Source of the DNA: Nocardia sp. NBC_01329
GTDB lineage: Bacteria > Actinomycetota > Actinomycetes > Mycobacteriales > Mycobacteriaceae
NCBI RefSeq assembly: GCF_035956715.1
Contig: NZ_CP108381.1
Location: 4,000,001-4,064,000, forward strand
DNA length: 64,000 bases
Direction of reading: 5' to 3'
Part shown: positions 1 through 8,399 of the stretch, in pieces
Layout of the letters: each line of letters starts with the position of its first letter
Position numbering within the stretch: position 1 is the stretch's first letter
Made by a program: the position numbers and the translations under genes
Notes under the pieces: model-generated
What the model saw: only the letters and a program-made list of their open reading frames with translations
The model's database searches: none
What the model was told of the DNA's origin: nothing

Positions 1-1074
1 CGCCTCTCCGCCGGCGACTACCGCCGCAGCGCCCGGATCGATCGCGAGAACGTCGAGGTCGCCAACCGTCCCGCCGACCTGGAGAAATGCTCGATCGTGA
101 TCGGTACGGCCGCGAAATGGGCGACCCTCGACGAAGGCCGCTGGTCGTACGCGATCGTCGACGAGGCCTATCAGATGCGCTCGGATATGTTGCTGCGCAT
201 CGCGAATCGTTTCGATCGAGGCCTCTTCGTCGGCGACCCCGGCCAGCTGGATCCGTTCGCCACCGTCGACGGTGACCGCTGGGCGGGCCTGTCGTGGAAT
301 CCGACCATGAGCGCGGTGGCGGTGATGCTCAACCACAATGCCGGTATTCCGGTGCACACTCTGCCGGTGTCGTGGCGGCTGCCGCCGTCGGCGGCCTCGG
401 TGGTCTCCTCGGCGTTCTACCCGTTCGCGCCCTTCGCCGCCGGGACCCGGCCCGAGCAGCGCCGGCTCGAATTCACCACCCGTGGTATCCGGGGCCCCGT
501 GGACGACGTTCTCGACGAAGCCGCCGCGCACGGCTGGGCGTATTACGAACTACCCGCCCGTCATACGCTGCGCACCGACGGCGAAGCGGTGGCCGCCATC
601 GCCGACCTGGCCTGCCGATTGCTGGAACGCGGCGGCGTCGCGCATTCCGAACACGGCACCCGCGAAGTCGACGCCACTCGTATCGCGGTCGGTACCGCCC
701 ACCGCGACCAGGCCCAGGCCGTGCGCGACGCTCTCGCGGGAACAGTCGCGGAAACGGTGACCGTCGATACCGCCAACCGGCTGCAGGGTCGCGAATACGA
801 TGTCACCGTCATCCTGCACCCCCTGTCCGGGCGCCGCGACGCGGGCGCGTTCCACCTCGAGGCCGGGCGACTCTGCGTACTGGCGTCCCGGCACCGGCAC
901 GCCTGTATCGTCGTGGGCCGCGCCGGAATCGGTGAGCTCCTCGACGCACATCCTTCGGCCGAACCGGTCTACCTGGGAGTTCCGGTCAAATTCCCCGATG
1001 GCTGGGAGGCCAATCAGGCGGTCCTGGGCAGGCTGGCCCGACACCGCGTCGCCGCGACGGTCCGCGCCCGCTGA
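1..1074 (+). CDS. Superfamily I DNA helicase, C-terminal part (5' end outside window)
   Basis: The frame is open from base 1, so the N-terminus with the Walker A motif lies upstream. Visible helicase motifs in order: a DEAY box (motif II) at about residue 53 of the visible part, GDPGQLDP (motif III), a VDTANRLQGREYD stretch (motif V) and an ASRHRHACIVVGR stretch (motif VI). This set is typical of the UvrD/Dna2/RecD-like AAA helicases that use ATP to unwind nucleic acid. Which sub-family, and whether a nuclease domain is attached, cannot be seen here. The stop is followed by about 70 nt and then a convergent lipoprotein gene. Confidence 0.8.
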   Translation, partial: RLSAGDYRRSARIDRENVEVANRPADLEKCSIVIGTAAKWATLDEGRWSYAIVDEAYQMRSDMLLRIANRFDRGLFVGDPGQLDPFATVDGDRWAGLSWNPTMSAVAVMLNHNAGIPVHTLPVSWRLPPSAASVVSSAFYPFAPFAAGTRPEQRRLEFTTRGIRGPVDDVLDEAAAHGWAYYELPARHTLRTDGEAVAAIADLACRLLERGGVAHSEHGTREVDATRIAVGTAHRDQAQAVRDALAGTVAETVTVDTANRLQGREYDVTVILHPLSGRRDAGAFHLEAGRLCVLASRHRHACIVVGRAGIGELLDAHPSAEPVYLGVPVKFPDGWEANQAVLGRLARHRVAATVRAR

Positions 1075-1146
1075 AACCGACCGGGCGCGTCACACCGGCG
1101 GCCACATCATCCGGTGTCACGAGACGGAAGACCCACCGTCCAGGTG

Positions 1147-1671
1147 TCAGCCGGCTACGTCGATATCCAACCCCCAGTAGACCTCGGTCCCCGGCCCTGT
1201 CGGGTCACCCCGCTCCCGCTGGACCGGTGTCACCATCGAATCCGGAGTCGCATAGTGGTCGCGGCGCACCCCGAACGACGGAACCGAATCGATGAACGCG
1301 TGCACAACGCTGCCCGCGCTCATGAAGACCTGCACAGAGGAATCCGAACCCCCCGGCAACCCCTCCCAGCGCACGCTGGTTCCGAGTGCGGCGTTCAATT
1401 CGTCGCCGTCCTTCGACGACGCGAAGCGATACATCCGGTCCCACGAGTCGAACGGCAGATCCGCCGCCGCCATCGCGTCCCCCAGGCGCACCGGCTGCCG
1501 GGAATCCAGTACGCGCTGAAACGCACTGTCCACTGCGGCATCGTCGCCGACGACCTGAACCTCGTCGCCGAATACCGCTCCGCACCCGGTACTGCCCATC
1601 AGCACCGATGCCGATATTCCCGCGACCACGAGTGCCCGCAGGCCTCGTCCACGCGCAGCAGTCACTTCCAC
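1147..1671 (-). CDS. Putative lipoprotein, third gene of a type VII-like cassette
   Basis: About 174 residues. A short basic N-terminus and hydrophobic stretch lead into the lipobox LMGSTGC, so the mature protein should be lipid-anchored outside the membrane. I chose the GTG at 1671 (GTG at 1665 is equally possible) because a GGAGGG Shine-Dalgarno sits just upstream; a longer frame to 1782 would overlap the preceding gene. The rest shows no domain I recognise. It lies 22 nt behind the WXG100/DUF6973 gene in the same direction, so the two are probably co-transcribed; a surface partner or immunity protein for that gene is possible but is only an inference from position. Confidence 0.65.
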   Translation of the reverse strand: MEVTAARGRGLRALVVAGISASVLMGSTGCGAVFGDEVQVVGDDAAVDSAFQRVLDSRQPVRLGDAMAAADLPFDSWDRMYRFASSKDGDELNAALGTSVRWEGLPGGSDSSVQVFMSAGSVVHAFIDSVPSFGVRRDHYATPDSMVTPVQRERGDPTGPGTEVYWGLDIDVAG

Positions 1672-1693
1672 CAAGCCCTCCGCTGAAACTCTG

Positions 1694-2875
1694 TTATTTC
1701 GGTGATGGTTCGTCGTCGGGCAACGGCGAACCGGGAAGGAATCTCGGGTTCTCGTTGAAAACATCCGAATCGACCGTGTCACCGACCTTTACGTCATCCG
1801 AGAAGCTGAGCTCGTGACCTTGGTTGATGACCACGGTATCGCCGCGCCCCACAGCGTCTTTCACCAACTGTTGCAGCTCCTCGGGGCTCGCGTCGGGATT
1901 CTGCAGGGCGATGGTGCGCCCGATCTCGTTGTTGTGCAGATCCATCGCCTCCCGGACGGCCGCGTTGTCGGGCCTGCCTTCGTGCTTGGACCCGTACTCT
2001 GTCGTCCAATCCTCGCCGAACTCCTGGGTCATCAACGCATTCCAGTAGGCATGACGGAATGCGTCGGTGTGATCGTCTTGTTCCGTATCGCCCTCGTAGA
2101 CGTCGAGAGCGGTGTCCTCCGCCTCGGTCATGATCCGGTAGAACCGGATCTTGTCACCGATGCTGAGGTTGTCCAGCATCTCGGCTTCGGCCGCGGTGAC
2201 CTCCTTGGCCTTCCCGGCCGGACCGGCGATCAATCCGAGCAGCCCATCGTCGGGCCAGGTGACCATACCGCCGGGATCGGCGTCCACCTGATACTCGGTG
2301 ACGATCGCCTCCAGCTCCCACCCGGCGGGCAGCTTGACGTTCTCGAAGGCCTTGTCCAGGGCGTTTCGGACTGTTTCCGCGGCGTCGGCGGCGGCACGCA
2401 GGGCGGGTTTGATCACATCCTCGTGCTTCTGGGCCTGCTTGTAGAGCACCGAATGCGCCAACTGCCAGCTCATGGTCCCGAGCTCGGCCTGCACCCACGC
2501 CAGCATTTCCTCGGTGTAGCCGACACCGCCCTGCTCACCGACGACGAACCGTTCCTGTTCGGCTGTCGAGATCGCGTTCACCGCGGTGGTCTTGGCCGCC
2601 AGCAGTGCCGGCCCGGCCTGGGTGGCGATGGTGCCCGCCTGTTCCAGCGCGGTCACCACCGAGGACAACGAAGTTCTGGTCTCCTCGCCCTTCACCCGCA
2701 TCGCGTCGGCGGCGCCTCCGCGCCAGAATCCCGGCGAATCCGCGAGCTGCTGTGATACCGCGCCGTGTTCGGTGAGCGTGATCTGCGCGGCCCGCGTCCA
2801 TTCCTCGCCCTGCTGACCCAGCGAAGCGGTGTCCCACTGCCGGATCTGCGTTTTGGTGGGTGGGATCGAGCTCAT
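1694..2875 (-). CDS. WXG100-like N-terminus fused to DUF6973, candidate type VII effector
   Basis: 393 residues, no signal peptide. The first ~110 residues are helical and contain an FWRG turn near residue 50, as in WXG100/LXG-type proteins exported by ESX (type VII) systems. A long helical middle follows. At about 265-330 is the DUF6973 signature, with TDAFRHAYWNALM, a conserved His pair and RPDNAAVREAMDLHNNEIGR, which resembles a compact enzymatic head. The gene starts inside the stop of the small WXG100-like gene (4-nt overlap), and a lipoprotein gene follows. The layout small partner, large fusion, lipoprotein is that of a secreted effector or polymorphic toxin. Activity is unknown; the architecture is seen, the role inferred. 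Confidence 0.65.
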   Translation of the reverse strand: MSSIPPTKTQIRQWDTASLGQQGEEWTRAAQITLTEHGAVSQQLADSPGFWRGGAADAMRVKGEETRTSLSSVVTALEQAGTIATQAGPALLAAKTTAVNAISTAEQERFVVGEQGGVGYTEEMLAWVQAELGTMSWQLAHSVLYKQAQKHEDVIKPALRAAADAAETVRNALDKAFENVKLPAGWELEAIVTEYQVDADPGGMVTWPDDGLLGLIAGPAGKAKEVTAAEAEMLDNLSIGDKIRFYRIMTEAEDTALDVYEGDTEQDDHTDAFRHAYWNALMTQEFGEDWTTEYGSKHEGRPDNAAVREAMDLHNNEIGRTIALQNPDASPEELQQLVKDAVGRGDTVVINQGHELSFSDDVKVGDTVDSDVFNENPRFLPGSPLPDDEPSPK

Positions 2876-3177
2876 CGAGGCGGCTCGGCGGCCTCGGCGA
2901 CGCCGGCGGTGTTCTGTCCCTCGGTGTGCAGGAACGCCGTGATATCCGCCCTGGCGCGGTCGCTGATCTCCTGGACCATGCTGCCGGCCCCACGGGTGGC
3001 GGCGCGAGCCCGGAACCCCGCGAGCATCACCGAGTGCCCCAGCCCGGACCCGGGCAATGCCGTCTCGGTCTGCGCCACGAAACCCTCCGTCGGTATCCCG
3101 TCCAATATGGTCTTGGACTGACCGAGGGCACCGATCATCCCCTCCGTCGCAGGCACATCGACGAATAGATCGGACAC
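2872..3177 (-). CDS. Small WXG100/EspC-like protein
   Basis: 101 residues, all predicted helix, with neither signal peptide nor membrane segment. Size and composition fit the small partner proteins of ESX secretion loci; no clear WxG turn is present, so EspC/DUF-type is closer than EsxA. The start is GTG 3177, with a strong AAGGGGAGG site 6 nt upstream. The stop overlaps the next gene's start (ATGA, 2872-2875), so the two are translationally coupled and likely form a pair. Assignment rests on size and context. Confidence 0.6.
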   Translation of the reverse strand: MSDLFVDVPATEGMIGALGQSKTILDGIPTEGFVAQTETALPGSGLGHSVMLAGFRARAATRGAGSMVQEISDRARADITAFLHTEGQNTAGVAEAAEPPR

Positions 3178-3198
3178 CAGAACCTCCCCTTGACGGGT

Positions 3199-3211
3199 TG
3201 TTACGCTAACA
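3199..3211. promoter_or_regulatory. Short palindrome in the divergent intergenic region
   Basis: TGTTA-CGC-TAACA is a perfect 5-bp inverted repeat lying between the type VII-like cassette (leftward) and the YbaB-like gene (rightward). Its position between two divergent starts makes it a possible operator for either side. No regulator is known. Confidence 0.3.
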
Positions 3212-3249
3212 CAGCAACATTTTTCTCAGTGGGGGAAAGCGAGCTCCGT

Positions 3250-3690
3250 GTGCCACCGAATCCCGGCGATATCGATCCGATCAGCGGACAGCTGGAAGCC
3301 GTTCAGCGCGCCCTGCTGACCGATACGGCCACCGTCGGCCGCTACGGAGTCTCGGTCCATGTCCGAGCCGACGGCTCACTCGAATCGGTGCGAATCGACC
3401 CATCCGTCACCCCTTACGGCGACGCACTGGGCGAGCTCATCACACAGCTCGCTCGTGAGGCGCTCGAGCAGGCACGCGACAATGTGCGCACCCAGCTGGA
3501 CACGCTCACCGGAGACCCGCGTATCAGGGCGGTGGCCGAATCCTTCGGCGATGCCGTCGAAAAGCCCCGCCCGGCCCCACCTCCGGTGGCGCCCCGCCCG
3601 GCCCGCTACGCCGACCCGGACGACGAACTGTCCGAAGAAGAACTGATCGAACTGAACCAACGCCGCAATCAGGGTTTCTTCCGCGCCTGA
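3250..3690 (+). CDS. YbaB/EbfC-family nucleoid-associated-like protein
   Basis: About 146 residues. The central part (GRYGVSVHVRADGSLESVRIDPSV, then a long amphipathic helix) matches the fold of YbaB/EbfC proteins, small dimers that bind DNA without strong sequence preference. The C-terminus is a Pro-rich and then acidic tail (DDELSEEELIELNQRR). The start is uncertain: GTG 3250 has a GGGGGAAAG site about 11 nt upstream, while GTG 3229 lacks one. In actinobacteria such YbaB-like genes often sit beside ESX-type genes, as this one does, facing away from the cassette. Confidence 0.6.
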   Translation: MPPNPGDIDPISGQLEAVQRALLTDTATVGRYGVSVHVRADGSLESVRIDPSVTPYGDALGELITQLAREALEQARDNVRTQLDTLTGDPRIRAVAESFGDAVEKPRPAPPPVAPRPARYADPDDELSEEELIELNQRRNQGFFRA

Positions 3691-3798
3691 CCACCGGATG
3701 CGCACAGTGTCCCCCGCTGCCCGCCGGAACGGGCTTTCCGTCCGGCACCCGCTGCGCGATGGTTGCCGTCGGTCGATCGCCCGGGCAGTATTGCCGGC

Positions 3799-5115
3799 AT
3801 GCGAGTCGTGATCGAGCTCCGCCCTACCTCCGAACTGGTATCCGCCGCAATCGATTCCGCTGCAGGAGTCTCCGCGTTCGCCATAGCCGGCGAGGTACCC
3901 GGTTTCACCGTCGATGACGAATACACCCCGGTGGCGATCCCCTCCGGTGTCCGGGAAGTAGCCGATACGTCGCGCGGAGACAGGGGTTCGTACCTGGTGC
4001 GCGGTGAGATCCCCGACGGCGATCCGGCAGCGCGTACCGCATCGGCGGCGGCACCGGGGGTGACCGGCGTCTACGCGGACCCGGTGATCGAATCGGTGCT
4101 CACCTGCGGGGACACCGGGCCGGTCGGCACCTGGAAGGACGTCGCCGGTCTGCTGGGCCGCGACGAACTCATCGCTGCCGGGCTCACCGGCGAGGGAGCG
4201 ACCGTGGCGATCCTCGACACCGGGATCAACGCGGCGGCCGTACAGCGGGTCAGCGGAGCCACGATCGCGATCGACGGGTCGCGGAGCTGGAATCCCGCAG
4301 GGGTCGGTGGCACGGCCGGCGAATTCCCGGTCGACCACGGCACCATGTGCGCCTTCGACGCGCTCATCGCCGCACCGCGGGCCACGTTCCTCGACATACC
4401 ACTGCTACAGAGCACCCGGTCCGGTGGCAGCCGGATGGACGGTCTGCTCTCGGACGCCCTGGCCGCCTTCGCCCACCTGCGTACCGTGCTCACCGCGCAA
4501 CCCGAGGACAAGCGCTCCCCGGTTATCAGCAACAGCTGGGGCTCGTTCGCGCCCCAATGGGATTTCCCGGCCGGTGACCCGGGCAACTATTCAGACAACC
4601 CCGAGCACCCGTTCAACGTGATCGTCACCTCGCTCGACGCCGCGGGCGCCGATATCCTTTTCGCGGCCGGAAACTGTGGCCGGGACTGCCCGGACGGACG
4701 CTGCGCCTACCCGGATCGGCCGATCACCGGCGCCAATTCGCATCCGAACGTGCTGTCGGTCGGTGGCGTCGACACCGGCAGACGACGGGTCGGGTATTCG
4801 TCGCAGGGACCCGGCAGACTTTCCGATCGGAAACCCGATCTCTGCTCGTACTCCCATTTCCTCGGGTCGACGGCGTTCGGCGCCGGGGTCCCGGATACCG
4901 GCACCTCGACCGCCTGCCCGGTCCTGGCCGGGGTCGTTGCCGCCTTCCGGAGCCGGTGGTCGGCAGCGGAGGTATCACCGGCGCGATTGCGGGAACTGTT
5001 GCGCAGCACCGCGGCCGGTGGGGCAGGCGCCGGGTTCGACTACGACTACGGATACGGCATCGCCGAGCCCCGAGCCCTGCTCGCAGAGCTACAGAAGGTC
5101 GCCGCCCGCGCGTAA
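3799..5115 (+). CDS. Subtilisin-like serine peptidase (S8 family)
   Basis: 438 residues from ATG 3799. The catalytic triad is complete and in subtilase order: Asp140 in ATVAILDTGIN, His180 in DHGTM and Ser370 in GTSTACP. The oxyanion Asn is probably in FAAGNCGRDCP, a loop with several Cys residues. There is no signal peptide or C-terminal anchor, so unlike the mycosins of ESX loci it appears cytosolic, or exported by an unknown route. The first ~110 residues may be a prodomain. An 85-residue gene follows after 9 nt and is likely co-expressed. Substrates are unknown. Confidence 0.85.
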   Translation: MRVVIELRPTSELVSAAIDSAAGVSAFAIAGEVPGFTVDDEYTPVAIPSGVREVADTSRGDRGSYLVRGEIPDGDPAARTASAAAPGVTGVYADPVIESVLTCGDTGPVGTWKDVAGLLGRDELIAAGLTGEGATVAILDTGINAAAVQRVSGATIAIDGSRSWNPAGVGGTAGEFPVDHGTMCAFDALIAAPRATFLDIPLLQSTRSGGSRMDGLLSDALAAFAHLRTVLTAQPEDKRSPVISNSWGSFAPQWDFPAGDPGNYSDNPEHPFNVIVTSLDAAGADILFAAGNCGRDCPDGRCAYPDRPITGANSHPNVLSVGGVDTGRRRVGYSSQGPGRLSDRKPDLCSYSHFLGSTAFGAGVPDTGTSTACPVLAGVVAAFRSRWSAAEVSPARLRELLRSTAAGGAGAGFDYDYGYGIAEPRALLAELQKVAARA

Positions 5116-5124
5116 CCTGGGAAT

Positions 5125-5382
5125 ATGCCACTGCTGACCGTCACCCTCGCCCCGGGGTCGGTGCTGGCCGACGCGCTACGGGAGTTGGGTCTGTCCGAGG
5201 CCGAGGTCGACCGCGAATACGGCCTGATCGCCCTCGACCCCGGCACCGGCCGGTTCGCACTCCGGGTGGCCGCGAGCGCGGTCGCCCGCCTGGCCGCCGA
5301 TACCGCGGCCACGGTATTCGCGGATCCCCCCGTCGAACCACTGCGACACGAGTCCAGGGGGCACGACGAATCCGGCCGCTGA
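5125..5382 (+). CDS. Small protein downstream of the subtilase
   Basis: 85 residues starting at ATG 5125, 9 nt after the protease stop. I do not recognise a family. The sequence LLTVTLAPGSVLADALRELGLSEAEVDREYGLIALD looks like an alpha/beta fold followed by a helix and a flexible charged tail. Its size and coupling to an S8 protease recall the stand-alone propeptides/inhibitors (I9-type) that fold or block subtilases, but the match is by pattern only. It could equally be a substrate or unrelated. Confidence 0.5.
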   Translation: MPLLTVTLAPGSVLADALRELGLSEAEVDREYGLIALDPGTGRFALRVAASAVARLAADTAATVFADPPVEPLRHESRGHDESGR

Positions 5383-5469
5383 CCGAAACCGCTCCTCCCT
5401 GGGTGATTCCACCCTCATCCGGGGTTCCCGGGAGCTGTGATCGGGCACCGGATGTGGTATCCGTAGCTC

Positions 5470-7413
5470 GTGGAAGGTGTGGAAGGTACAGAGTTCGGTC
5501 GTTACCGACTGCTCGATCCACTGGGGGCGGGCGCCATGGGCGAAGTACACCGTGCCTACGACACCGGCACCGAGCGCATGGTGGCAGTGAAGGTGCTGTC
5601 CAAAGAGTACGCGCAGGACAAAACCTATCGACAGCGATTCCAGCGGGAAGCCCAGCTGGTGGCCCGGCTGCACGAACCGCATATCGTGCCGATCCATGAC
5701 TTCGGCGAGATCGATGGCCGGTTGTTCCTGGAAATGCGGCTGGTGGAAGCCCCCGACCTGGCCACACTGCTCGCGGACAGCGGACCGCTCGTGCCCGCCG
5801 AAGCCGTCGCCGTGATCACTCAGATCGCCGCGGCCCTCGACGCCGCCCACGCCAGCGGGGTGGTGCACCGGGACGTGAAACCGTCGAACATCCTGGTCAC
5901 CCCCGACAATTTCGCCTACCTGATCGATTTCGGGATCGCCCGCAGCGGCGGGGACACCACCCTCACCCGCGCCGGAACGATGATCGGCACGCTCGCCTAT
6001 ATGGCGCCGGAACGGCTCACCCTGGACCGGATAGACGGGCGCTCGGATGTGTACTCGCTGGCCTGCGTGCTCTACGAATGCCTGGCCGGGACGAAACCGT
6101 ACCTGGGTGACAGCGTGGAAAGGCAGATCGCGGCGCATCTCACCGACCGCCCGCCGCTGCCCTCGGTTGTCGGCGTGCCACCCGCCTTCGACGCGGTGAT
6201 CGCCGCGGGGATGGCGAAAGACCCGGACGATCGATATGAGTCGGCGGGCGAACTCGCAGCAGCCGCGCGGCAGGCTCTCCTGCCGGTCGAGAGCCCACAG
6301 TCGGTCGCGCCGTTGGCCGACTTCCGGTCGGCCCACGCCTATCCGGGCGACTTCCCGCCGCCCGATACCTCACCGGACGGCCCCCGCTCGGCCGCAACTC
6401 CACCGGACGGCCCCGGCTCGGCCGCAACTCCACCGGACGGCCCCGGCTCGGCCGCAACTCCACCGGACGGCCCCGGCTCGGCCGCAACTCCACCGGACGG
6501 CCCCGGCTCGGCCGCAACTCCACCGGACGGCCCCGGCTCGGCCGCAACTCCACCGGACGGCCCCGGCTCGGCCGCAACTCCACCGGCCGATATGCCGCCC
6601 GCGGACACCCCGCCGAGCAGCAACCGACCGGTGGCCCCCAGGCTCGCTGTCACCGTGCCCGCGAAACCGGCCGGCTTCCGCTTCAAGACCGCTGCCGCAG
6701 TAGCCGCACTGGTGATAGCCGGGGTGAGTGTTTCGGCACTGGCCCTGACCCGGGAAGGGTCGACCGTGGTCACCGACGCACCGGAGACCACGGCTCCGCC
6801 GGCGGTATCGGTCACCTCGGCACCGGGCACCCCGGCAGCCGGTATCGCGCCCGCGCCCCCACCGCGACTCCACGAAGAGCGGCCCATGCCGTCGGCCACC
6901 CATTCGGTTCCGCCGGTACCCCCGGTCGCACCGGGAAACGTCGTACCGGAGAACACTGTCACGGCGGACGTGCCCACGCCGCCCGCGAGCGATCCGGTGG
7001 ATGAGCCCCGGCCCGCACCGCCGCTGCCGACCACGAGCGTCGCGACGCCGCCGACCACCACCGTCGCACCGACCACCAGCGAAACCACTCCCACCACAAC
7101 CACCGACCCCGGAAGCAGCACACCGTCGGCCACCTCTTCCAGCAGTACGGCCACGACCGCCCCGCCGGATACCACCGGGACCGGCGAACAGTCCGCCTCT
7201 GCTGTGGGCACCGCGACCACCGAGCAGGCCGACAGCCGGGGCAGTGCCATCGCCACGTCCTCCGCGCACGTCCCCTCCTCCGACCCGATCGCCTCCGCGA
7301 CCTCGGATACCCCTGATTCCGGTCGGCACCCCACCAGCACTCGGACCCCTGGCACTTCTTCCGCGCCGGAGTCCCCGGGCCCGTCACCGCGGTCGGACAC
7401 CGACTCTCGCTGA
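5470..7413 (+). CDS. Transmembrane Ser/Thr protein kinase (PknB-type) with repeat-rich linker
   Basis: 647 residues from GTG 5470. The N-terminal kinase domain (about 10-275) has the Gly loop LGAGAMGEVH, Lys41 in VAVKVL, the catalytic HRDVKPSN (Asp135) and DFG (Asp153), so it should be active. Residues ~300-375 form a Pro/Gly/Ala linker made of six exact TPPDGPGSAA units. A membrane helix lies near 403-425 (AAVAALVIAGVSVSALAL). The outer part is rich in Pro, Thr and Ser with no PASTA domains, more like a cell-wall-spanning or glycosylated stalk than a muropeptide sensor. It is followed by the oxidative cluster, but 155 nt separate them. Confidence 0.9.
   Translation: MEGVEGTEFGRYRLLDPLGAGAMGEVHRAYDTGTERMVAVKVLSKEYAQDKTYRQRFQREAQLVARLHEPHIVPIHDFGEIDGRLFLEMRLVEAPDLATLLADSGPLVPAEAVAVITQIAAALDAAHASGVVHRDVKPSNILVTPDNFAYLIDFGIARSGGDTTLTRAGTMIGTLAYMAPERLTLDRIDGRSDVYSLACVLYECLAGTKPYLGDSVERQIAAHLTDRPPLPSVVGVPPAFDAVIAAGMAKDPDDRYESAGELAAAARQALLPVESPQSVAPLADFRSAHAYPGDFPPPDTSPDGPRSAATPPDGPGSAATPPDGPGSAATPPDGPGSAATPPDGPGSAATPPDGPGSAATPPDGPGSAATPPADMPPADTPPSSNRPVAPRLAVTVPAKPAGFRFKTAAAVAALVIAGVSVSALALTREGSTVVTDAPETTAPPAVSVTSAPGTPAAGIAPAPPPRLHEERPMPSATHSVPPVPPVAPGNVVPENTVTADVPTPPASDPVDEPRPAPPLPTTSVATPPTTTVAPTTSETTPTTTTDPGSSTPSATSSSSTATTAPPDTTGTGEQSASAVGTATTEQADSRGSAIATSSAHVPSSDPIASATSDTPDSGRHPTSTRTPGTSSAPESPGPSPRSDTDSR
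6361..6590 (+). repeat. 30-bp in-frame tandem repeat in the kinase gene
   Basis: Six perfect copies of a 30-bp unit run from 6391 to 6570, preceded by a diverged copy (6361-6390) and followed by a 20-bp partial one. Each unit encodes TPPDGPGSAA. Perfect identity at the DNA level, including third positions, indicates recent expansion; copy number should vary between strains without breaking the frame. Confidence 0.95.
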
Positions 7414-7503
7414 ACCTGCCGACGACTCGAAGGTCAAAAGCACTCTCGAAACACAAGACTGGACAAGTGAACAGATAGCGCGCAGTATGTCGAGACCGCT
7501 ATC

Positions 7504-7524
7504 TCTCGGCACCCCGTGCCGAGA
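7504..7524. promoter_or_regulatory. Perfect hairpin/palindrome upstream of the oxidative cluster
   Basis: TCTCGGCAC-CCC-GTGCCGAGA is a 9-bp perfect inverted repeat with a 3-nt centre, 45 nt before the first cluster gene and about 90 nt after the kinase stop. No T-run follows, so an operator for the cluster is as likely as a terminator for the kinase. Confidence 0.45.
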
Positions 7525-7568
7525 ACCGATCCACCCGCGGTGTCGAATAGCACGAAAGCCGGTTCGCA

Positions 7569-8399
7569 GTGAAGATAATGAACCCATCGGAGCAGAATCC
7601 CAGGCTGCGATATGTTTATGACCGGGATACCGGGTACGAAGCCGAACTACGACTGACCGCCGCACTGTCGGCGCTGGTTCCCACCGATGACCTGGTCCAT
7701 CCTGATCACAGGCTGTTCCAGATAGCACACCTCGTCACCGAGTATTCTTGGGTCGCAATACATCACACCCTGTGCGATATCGCGACAGACCTCGAACGAG
7801 ATGACACCGTCCCGGCATTACGTCTGATCAGACGCGCGAAACAGCTGGCCGCATGGCCGGTCAACAGTATCCGGCTGCTGATCGATTCATTACCGCAGGC
7901 CAGCTTTCTGCAAATGCGGGCCGGCTTCCCCGAGGGCTCATCCGGGCTGGACTCGCCCGGAGCCCGCGCGGTACGCAAGGCAGCGCACGTGGTCTGGGAG
8001 GTATTCGAGAAGACATTGGTCGACCACAACCTCAGCTTCCCCGAGTTGATGCCCGCCACCCGGCCCGGTTATTCCGGGGATCCCGGCGCAGCACTGCTCT
8101 CGGAGGTAGCGATGGAATTGCACCGGTTCGATTCCGTAATGGTCGAATGGAAGCAGGTGCACCTCAATATGGTCTGGCAACTGCTCGGCGGTCACCCCGG
8201 GGTCTCCGAGGACACTGCGGCACCGAGCGACCGGCCGACCAGTATGCGCGGCAGACCCCTCGCCGATCTCGAGCGTCTCGCGGTTCGGCCACTCTTCCCG
8301 CGCCTCTGGCAGGAGAGCACCGCTATGTACCGCTCCTTCGGCGGCGACACCGACCTCGCCTATCGATATCGGCACGATACGTCGAAAGAGATCCAGTGA
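7569..8399 (+). CDS. Tryptophan 2,3-dioxygenase-superfamily haem protein
   Basis: 276 residues from GTG 7569 (ATG 7578 is an alternative). Three blocks align by eye with tryptophan 2,3-dioxygenase (TDO): FQIAHLVTEYSW, with His54 at the distal position; PQASFLQMRAGFPEGSSG, with Arg117 where TDO holds the substrate carboxylate; and VEWKQVHLNMVWQLLGG, with His198 as the axial haem ligand. The GTGGSSGYxYL loop of true TDO, which closes over tryptophan, is absent and replaced by an unrelated segment. It is therefore probably not a standard kynurenine-pathway TDO but a relative, like the haem-dependent aromatic hydroxylases of this superfamily. The stop overlaps the next start (GTGA), so it is coupled to the Fe/2OG oxygenase gene. 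Confidence 0.75.
   Translation: MKIMNPSEQNPRLRYVYDRDTGYEAELRLTAALSALVPTDDLVHPDHRLFQIAHLVTEYSWVAIHHTLCDIATDLERDDTVPALRLIRRAKQLAAWPVNSIRLLIDSLPQASFLQMRAGFPEGSSGLDSPGARAVRKAAHVVWEVFEKTLVDHNLSFPELMPATRPGYSGDPGAALLSEVAMELHRFDSVMVEWKQVHLNMVWQLLGGHPGVSEDTAAPSDRPTSMRGRPLADLERLAVRPLFPRLWQESTAMYRSFGGDTDLAYRYRHDTSKEIQ

Noticed and set aside
3799..5115. Mycosin of an ESX locus
   Set aside because: No signal peptide, no C-terminal membrane helix and no ESX core genes in the window.
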